From NCBI GenBank assembly GCA_964370835.1, contig CAYJLO010000113.1:1-7060 (forward strand): DNA of 7,060 nt, in the 5' to 3' direction. Origin of the DNA: CAYJAD01 sp964370835. GTDB lineage: Bacteria > Desulfobacterota > Desulfovibrionia > Desulfovibrionales > Desulfovibrionaceae. Below the pieces are notes generated by a model. That model was not told the origin of the DNA and made no database searches. It was given only the letters and a program-made list of their open reading frames with translations. Of this stretch, positions 1 to 6,300 are shown piece after piece; positions within the stretch are counted from its first letter, which is position 1; each line of letters opens with the position of its first letter. Made by a program: the position numbers and the translations under genes.

Positions 1-74
1 GAGCCGAAGGCCTGCCAGAAATGCGCATCCCCATCAACGTCAAGCCAGCGACGGCCGAGCAGCTCAAGAAATAA
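1..74 (+). CDS. 3' end of an unidentified upstream gene (partial)
   Basis: The frame starting at base 3 is open from the window edge to a TAA at 72-74 and encodes about 23 residues ending ...PATAEQLKK. It is taken as the real frame because its stop lies just ahead of a strong intrinsic terminator (95-130) on the same strand, the usual arrangement at the end of a transcription unit. The visible tail is hydrophilic with a Lys-Lys C-terminus, and no domain or motif can be recognised. The function is unknown. The terminator and a separate promoter downstream suggest that it is not co-transcribed with the giant gene that follows. Confidence 0.6.
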   Translation, partial: AEGLPEMRIPINVKPATAEQLKK

Positions 75-94
75 GCACAACCACATCACCCAAG

Positions 95-130
95 AAACCC
101 TAGGCCCCCCGTGAGTGCCTAGGGTTTTTT
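95..130 (+). terminator. Rho-independent terminator of the upstream gene
   Basis: A perfect 11-bp inverted repeat, AAACCCTAGGC (95-105) and GCCTAGGGTTT (117-127), flanks an 11-nt loop (106-116). The 3' arm runs into a six-T tract (125-130). This is a textbook intrinsic terminator. It lies 20 bases after the TAA at 72-74 and should insulate the giant gene from upstream transcription. The A/T ends of the stem could also give weaker termination on the opposite strand. Confidence 0.92.
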
Positions 131-149
131 CTGCCCTCATACTGACACA

Positions 150-175
150 AAAGCTTATCAACAAAGCTTATCAAC
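150..175 (+). repeat. Perfect tandem 13-bp direct repeat upstream of the promoter
   Basis: The 13-mer AAAGCTTATCAAC occurs twice head to tail with no gap (150-162 and 163-175). Each copy contains the palindrome AAGCTT. The repeat ends 14 bp before the proposed -35 box at 190, so it sits where an activator or repressor could bind. It could equally be a chance slippage duplication. The 13-bp period is not a whole number of helical turns, so two bound proteins would not lie on the same DNA face. No known operator is recognised. Confidence 0.85.
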
Positions 176-189
176 TCGCAACTATTAGC

Positions 190-218
190 TTGTCATTTTC
201 ACCCTTTCCAGCTAGAAT
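190..218 (+). promoter_or_regulatory. Sigma70-type promoter for the giant surface-protein gene
   Basis: A -35 box TTGTCA (190-195; consensus TTGACA) and a -10 box TAGAAT (213-218; consensus TATAAT) are separated by exactly 17 bp, the optimal spacing. Each box has only one or two mismatches. Transcription would be expected to begin near 225, leaving a leader of only about 9 nt before the ATG at 234. The sequence between the -10 box and the ATG is A-rich and contains no convincing Shine-Dalgarno motif. Either translation starts on a nearly leaderless mRNA, or the true start point lies upstream of this promoter. The prediction rests on sequence only. Confidence 0.65.
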
Positions 219-233
219 CAAGAAAAACAAGCA

Positions 234-323
234 ATGAAACTACATCTACCATCACGCCTACGCGCTGCACTCATCGCTGCTATTATCTCTGTATCAAGTT
301 ATACTATATCCTCTGCCAATGCT
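234..323 (+). other. Sec signal peptide of the giant protein
   Basis: Residues 1-30 show a basic n-region (Lys2, Arg8, Arg10), a hydrophobic h-region around residues 11-25 (AALIAAIISVSSYTI) and a c-region ending Ser-Ala-Asn-Ala. Ala at -3 (residue 28) and -1 (residue 30) fit signal peptidase I cleavage before Ala31-Gly32. There is no lipobox cysteine, so a lipoprotein is unlikely. The region is not the long extended signal found in some large autotransporters. It directs the protein to the Sec pathway and fixes the start codon. Confidence 0.88.
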
Positions 324-3300
324 GCGGGCGTAGCGGAGAGCAGGGAAGAGCTTACAACACGCACCCTCACAGAGCTCAATCTGTTTGACTCCACACTTTA
401 CCCCAATCCATCTGCCTACCAGCTGCAAGAAGTGATAGCGGGCGTAGAGCTCGGCTTGCTTAACATCACAAAATACCTCTTCGATCCAGTGACTGGCACA
501 TACACGCCAGTGCAGTACAATGTGATATTTGGAGACATACTGGGAGACGAAGAACCCGTGTTAGATGCGCTCACCTACTTCAAGTGGGAGGAAAAGAACA
601 TCAATCCAAAAACCGATAAGACTACTATCCGCTTAGCGCTAGAGCCAGCAACAGAAGTTGATGCAAATATTACAGCCTACTCCAGCCTCAATGAGCGACT
701 AGAGCACAGTGGAGAAAAGCAGGACTTCACCCGCAGTTTCGTAGGCCTGAAATACGGAGAAGGACTGTTTACGACCCGTGGAGGCGCGTTAAATAGTACG
801 GGAGAGCCTTACTCGAATATGGGAGAAATAGGCACACTTAAAGGCGACTTCATTGGCAACTCTAACTCCGCCTCTGCCGATTCCAATGGTGGATCAAGTG
901 CCTATGGAGGGTCGATTTATAACAATCAAAAGATAGATAACATCATAGGCAACTTCATTGGTAACTCTGCCTCTGTTTCTGCCTATTCTATTGCCCGTTC
1001 CCAAGGAGGGGGGATTTATAGCGACGGCTCGATAGGGCACATCACGGGTGACTTTATCGGCAACTCTACTTATTCCGTTCTCGATGCCTCTGACCCTGCC
1101 TTTCTTTTTGACAGCGCCTCGGCTGCTTCCTATGGAGGGGCGATTTATAGCAATGGTCGCGAGATAGAGACCATTACAGGCGACTTCATCGGCAACTCTG
1201 TCTATGCCTATACCAATGTTTATATCGATCCCTCTAACGTAGTCTATACTCAGACCAATGCCCGTGGAGGGGCGATTTACAGTCAGAGCAAAATAGGGAG
1301 CATTAAAGGCGATTTCATCGGCAACTCTGCCGATGCCGTTAGCGATGCCTATACCGATGCCTTTGGCCTAGGAGGGGCGATTTATAATTACCATGAGATA
1401 ACAAGCATCGTAGGTGACTTTATTGGCAACTCTGCCTCTTCCAATTCTTCCTCCGATACCTCTTCTGCCTCTGGCGATATTAGAACCTATGTTGGAAACA
1501 GAGCCCGTGGAGGGGCGATTTATAACGATAGGGGCACGATAGGCAGCATCACAGGCAACTTCATCGGTAACTCCACCTTTGCAAAGTCCTCAGCCCTTGC
1601 GCTTCCCTCTGCCCTATCCTTAGCCAATTCCTATGGCGGAGGTGGGGCGATTTATAACGATGGGGGCACGATAACAAACATCACGGGTGACTTTATCGGC
1701 AACTCTGTAGTTAGCGAAGCCTCCGCCATTACCTCTGCCTTTGCCTCTGCCCAAGGAGGGGCGATTGTAAACTATGCTGGCAGTATAGGTTTTCTCGCCC
1801 TTGACCGCAGTATGCAATTCACGGGTAACTTTACTATATCTGGTGATAGCACAACAAAAAGCTATGAAGCCATCTACAATGACAACTCGCAAAGCGACGG
1901 CCAAGCCATCCTCAACTTTAACGCTTACGATATAAACAGCATCGTTGTAAATGATGGTATTAATGGTGGTGAGCGTCATGCAAATGATCAACTCATCAAC
2001 ATCAACAATGGTTTTGATGAAGCAAATGATGAAATTGTCCCAGATGGCAAGGCTTTCTCCACTGTCGCCTTCAACAGCTTTGTAAAAAACCAGCAAATCA
2101 CCGTGCATGCGGGCACATTAGAGTTGGGCATCTTCGCTGGTGGTAATGGACTGCCCGCCGCAGAGGCGCAGCTAGACAACAGCTCTCTCTCAATTAACAC
2201 AAATGCACGAGTAGACGCCTTTAACGCCAGTGCGTTAGGTGTAGGCAATAGCATCACGAACAATGGCGCGCTCTACATTGAGGGTGGTGAGTTGAGCAGT
2301 GCCATCACTGGCACTGGCAGCACCTATGTGACAGCAGACATGAGCAGCGAGGCTGCGTATCTCAGCACCGAGACCATTGATGTAGCCTCGGCTGTCACCC
2401 TCACGCTAAGCGGCAGCGCTACTCTTAACAGCAATATCATAGGGAATGGACAGCTTAGTATCCAAGAGAATGGAAAGGTAAGCATCAATCAGCTCGGCAT
2501 TGAGGGCAGTATTGCAGCAGGCGCAACGCTTAGTATCGCTAATTCTCAGCTTGAGCACAACATTACTGGCACAGGCACGCTAGAGTTGCGAAATGCAGTG
2601 AGTAGCGCTGTCTCAATTAATCTAGGCAGCCTTACCCTTAGTGAATCACTCAGTTTCGTTGGTTCTGCGGGGCTTGAAATTGCTGATGCTATTACCTTTA
2701 ACTACGTAGGCGGACTTGTGGGGAGCTTTAGCTATGATATCATCACTTGGCAAGATGGGGCTACAATGATAAGCTTTGATGACTACTCAAACGCGCTTCG
2801 TCTGACAATCAGCGGCGAATACAACCCATGGGCTCTAGCTACTCAGGGCGAAAATAGCTATGGTATTCACATTTTGCATAGTGGAGAGTACGACCCCAAT
2901 GCGGGTTACAAGCTAGTCGCCACCACGGCAGAAAACGCAGGCGTATTCACTATCACGACCTACGATTACGACTCTGACACAGCTGCGTACAAAAGCCAGC
3001 TGAATAATGTCGTCTTCGAGAGCCCCCTCGGAGATCAAGCCAGCGAAGAGGATGGAGTACTCGCTGCTGCCAAGAACTTCCGCTGGGAAAAGACGGACGG
3101 CCTTCTTCGCCTAAAAGAGGTCACCCTCACGGACCTTGGCGACATCTACGCCTACTCTCGCCACAATGAGCGACTGGAACACAGCGGCGCAGAGGTGGAC
3201 ATCACCCGCAGCTTCTTGGGTCTCGGTGAAGGGCTGACTGAGAGCTATGGGGGCGCGTTAAATAATACGGGAGACATTGGCACGATAACAGGCGACTTTA

Positions 3301-6300
3301 TTGGCAACTCTGCCTCTGCTTTTGGTGGTGCGGTTTATAATAGTGGTGCAGATAGCGCGATAGCAGCCATCACAGGTGACTTCATTGGCAACTCTGCCTC
3401 TTCCGATTCTGATGCCTATGGTGGTGCGGTTTATAATGAGAGTGGCACGATAACAAGTATCACAGGCGACTTTGTTGGCAACTCTGCCTATGGCTATGCC
3501 TCTGCCTTTGGTGCTGCGCTTTATAATGAGAGTGGCACGATAACAAGCATCACAGGCGACTTCGTTGGCAACTCTGCCTCTTCCGGTTCTGATGCCTCTG
3601 GTGCTGCGGTTTATAATGTCGCTGGTAGCATAGGCTTTCTTGCCCTTGATCGCAGCATGCAATTCACGGGGAACTACACCAGTGGCGATGGCGGAACAGA
3701 GAAGGTCTATGAAGCTATCTACAACACAGGCACTCTCCGCTTTAACGCCTACGATACACATAGTATAGTCGTCAATGATGGTATTGATGGCAGCAATGGC
3801 ACGATACACATCAACAGCGATCTCAATGGTGCGGGGGAGGAAATAGGCGCAGAGAACAAGACTTTCTCCACCGTTGCCTTCAACAGCTTTGTAAATAACC
3901 AGAACATCACCGTGTATGCGGGCACATTAGAGCTGGGTGGGTTTGCCAGTGATGACCTGCTTTCTACATCGGCGCAGCTAAACAACAGCTCGCTCACAAT
4001 TAACACAAATGCACGAGTAGATGCCTTTAACGCCAGTGCGTTGGGTACAGGTAATAGCATCACGAACAATGGCGCGCTCTACATTAATGGTGGAGAATTA
4101 AAGAATGCCATCACTGGCACAGGCAGCACCTACGTGACGGCAAATATGAGCAGCGAGGCTGCGTATCTCAGCACCGAGACCATTGATGTAGCCTCGGCTG
4201 CCACCCTCACGCTAAGCGGCAGTGCTACTCTTAACAGCAATATCACAGGGGATGGACAGCTTAGTATTATAGAGAATGCAAAGGTAGGCATCAATCAGCT
4301 TGGCATTGAGAGCAGTATTGCAGCAGGCGCAACGCTCAGTATCGCTAATTCTCAGCTTGACCACAACATCACAGGCACAGGCACGTTAGAGCTTCGAAAT
4401 GCCGTGAGTAGCTCTGTCTCAATTAATCTAGGCAGCCTTATCCTTAGTGAATCACTCGGTTTCACTGGCTCTGCGGGGCTTGAAATTACTGATACTATTG
4501 CCTTTAACTACGTAGGTGAACTTGTGGGGAGCTTTAGCCATGATCTCATCACTTGGGAAGATGGGGCTAGCATGATGAGCTTTGAGGACTACTCAAAGGC
4601 ATTACAAATAACAATCCGCGGTGAATACAACCCATGGGCGGTGACTACTCAGACTGAGAATAGCTATGGTATTCACATTGTGTATAGTGGAGAGTACGAC
4701 CCCAATGCGGGCTACAAGCTAGTCTCCACCACGGCCGCCAATGCAGGCGTATTCACTGTCACGACCTACGACTACGACACTGACACAGCTGTGTACAAAA
4801 GCCAGCTGAATAATGTCGTCTTCGAGAGCCCCCTCGGAGATCAAGCCAGCGAAGAGGATGGAGTACTCGCTGCTGCCAAGAACTTCCGCTGGGAAAAGAC
4901 GAGTGGGCGACTCATACTAAGGGAGGTAGGGCTCATCGAGGATGGCGATATCCTCGCCTACTCCAGCCATAATGAGCGACTGGATCACAGCGGAGAAAAG
5001 ATGGATATAACCCGCAGCTTCATAGGTTTGACATACGGCGAAGGACAGACTTTGAGCTATGGTGGCGCGTTGTTAGCTTCGGGAGACATTGGCACGCTAA
5101 GAGGCGACTTCATTGGCAACTCTGCCTCTGCCTATGCCTTTTCCACTAACAATGCCTTTTCCTTTACCAGAGGTGGTGCTGTTTATAATAATGGTAGCAT
5201 GATAACAAGCATTACAGGCGACTTTATTGGTAACTTTGCCTCCGCCTCTGCCGATGCTGTTGCCCAAGGCTCTCCGACTTGCACCGCCCAGCCTCGTGCC
5301 GAAGGTGGTGCGGTTTATATTGGGGGTGGCACGATAGCAAGCATTGCAGGCGACTTCATTGGCAACTCTACCTTCGCCTCTGCCGATGCCGAAAGCTCTG
5401 ACTCTGGCTCTGCCTCTGCCTTTGCCCGTGGTGGTGCGGTTTATATTAAGAGTGGGGCGATAACAAGCATCACAGGTGACTTCATTGGCAACTTTACCGA
5501 TGCCGAAAGCTCTGGCTCTGGCAAGATCGATGCCACTGCCACTGCATCAGGTGGTGCGGTTTATATTATGGGTGGCACGATAGCAAGCATCACAGGTGAC
5601 TTCATTGGCAACTTTGCCTCGGTCTCAGCCACCGCCTCTGCCGATGCCGATGCCGAAATCTCTGCCTCTGCCAAAGGTGGCGCGATTTTTAATGAAATTG
5701 GCGGGCAAATAGGCTTTCTTGCCCTTGAGCGCAGCATGCAATTCACGGGGAACTACACCAGTAACGATGGTGGTACGACGAAGACCTACGAAGCCATATG
5801 CAACGCAGGCACTCTCCGCTTTAACGCCTACGATACACATAGTATAGTCGTCAATGATGGTATTGATGGTGATTTTATTAAAGGCACGATACACATCAAC
5901 AGCGGCCGCAATGGTGCAGAGGAGGAAATAGCCGCAGAAAAGAAGCCATTCTCTACCGTTGCCTTTAACAGCTTTGTAGATAACCAGAACATCACCGTGC
6001 ATGCGGGCACATTAGAGCTGGGTGAGTTTGCTAGTGATGATCTCCTTTCTACATCGGCGCAGCTAAGCAGCAGCTCTCTCACTATCGAAGCACCTGCACG
6101 AGTAAATGCCTTTAACGCCAGCGCATTGGGTACGGGTAATAGCATCACAAACAATGGCGAACTCTACATTGAGGGCGGTGAATTGAACAGTGCCATCACA
6201 GGCACAGGCGACACCTACGTGCTGGCGGACATGAGCAGCGAGGCTGCATATCACGCTACAGGGATGATTGATGTGGCCTCAGCTGTCACTCTCTCGCTGA

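Larger units (their letters stand above)
675..3149 (+). repeat. Supermodule 1 (linker, 8-unit Pmp-like array, core 1)
   Basis: This is the first full copy of a large in-frame repeat. The linker (675-779) carries the NERLEHSG and FTRSFVGL motifs. The array runs 780-1778 and core 1 runs 1779-3149 (457 residues). At 2475 bp it is the longest supermodule, mainly because its array has eight units instead of four or five. Core 1 carries the full set of conserved motifs seen in core 2: SMQFTGN, YEAIYN, NSFV.NQ.ITV.AGTLELG, MSSEAAYLSTETID, SAGLEI, ITW.DG, GEYNPWA, and FRWEKT at its end. Confidence 0.88.
3150..4955 (+). repeat. Supermodule 2 (linker, 4-unit Pmp-like array, core 2)
   Basis: This is the second in-frame copy, 1806 bp. 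The linker (3150-3248) is two residues shorter than the others because GL-GEG replaces GLKYGEG. The array runs 3249-3623 and core 2 runs 3624-4955 (444 residues). Core 2 is collinear with core 1 throughout. Exact nucleotide identity includes 109 bp (4793-4901 matches 2987-3095) and 55 bp (4146-4200 matches 2340-2394), so the copies separated recently or are being homogenised. Confidence 0.88.

Noticed and set aside
131..233. A small RNA or riboswitch between the terminator and the giant gene
   Set aside because: The gap is about 100 bp, mostly taken up by the 13-bp repeat and the promoter. The predicted leader is too short for a riboswitch and no terminator for a small RNA is visible.
780..1778. 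A CRISPR-like or tandem DNA repeat array
   Set aside because: The repeated DNA lies in frame in a coding region, spacings vary in multiples of three, and synonymous differences preserve the protein motif. It is a protein repeat.
3258..3809. Minus-strand open frame of 183 codons opposite array 2, and the similar 1620-2108 and 5625-6002 frames
   Set aside because: These are antisense shadows of the repeated sense gene. Their products are themselves repetitive only because the sense units are, and there is no signal, promoter or domain of their own.
3749..4069. Three near-identical minus-strand frames starting MFVMLLP (1988-2263, 3749-4069, 5828-6154)
   Set aside because: They recur solely because they lie opposite the same part of each conserved core. 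The sense frame is open throughout with conserved motifs, so no antisense gene family is needed.
5561..5746. Small minus-strand frames at 5561-5746, 6063-6254 and 6866-7054
   Set aside because: They are short, lie opposite conserved sense sequence, and show no ribosome binding site or recognisable product.
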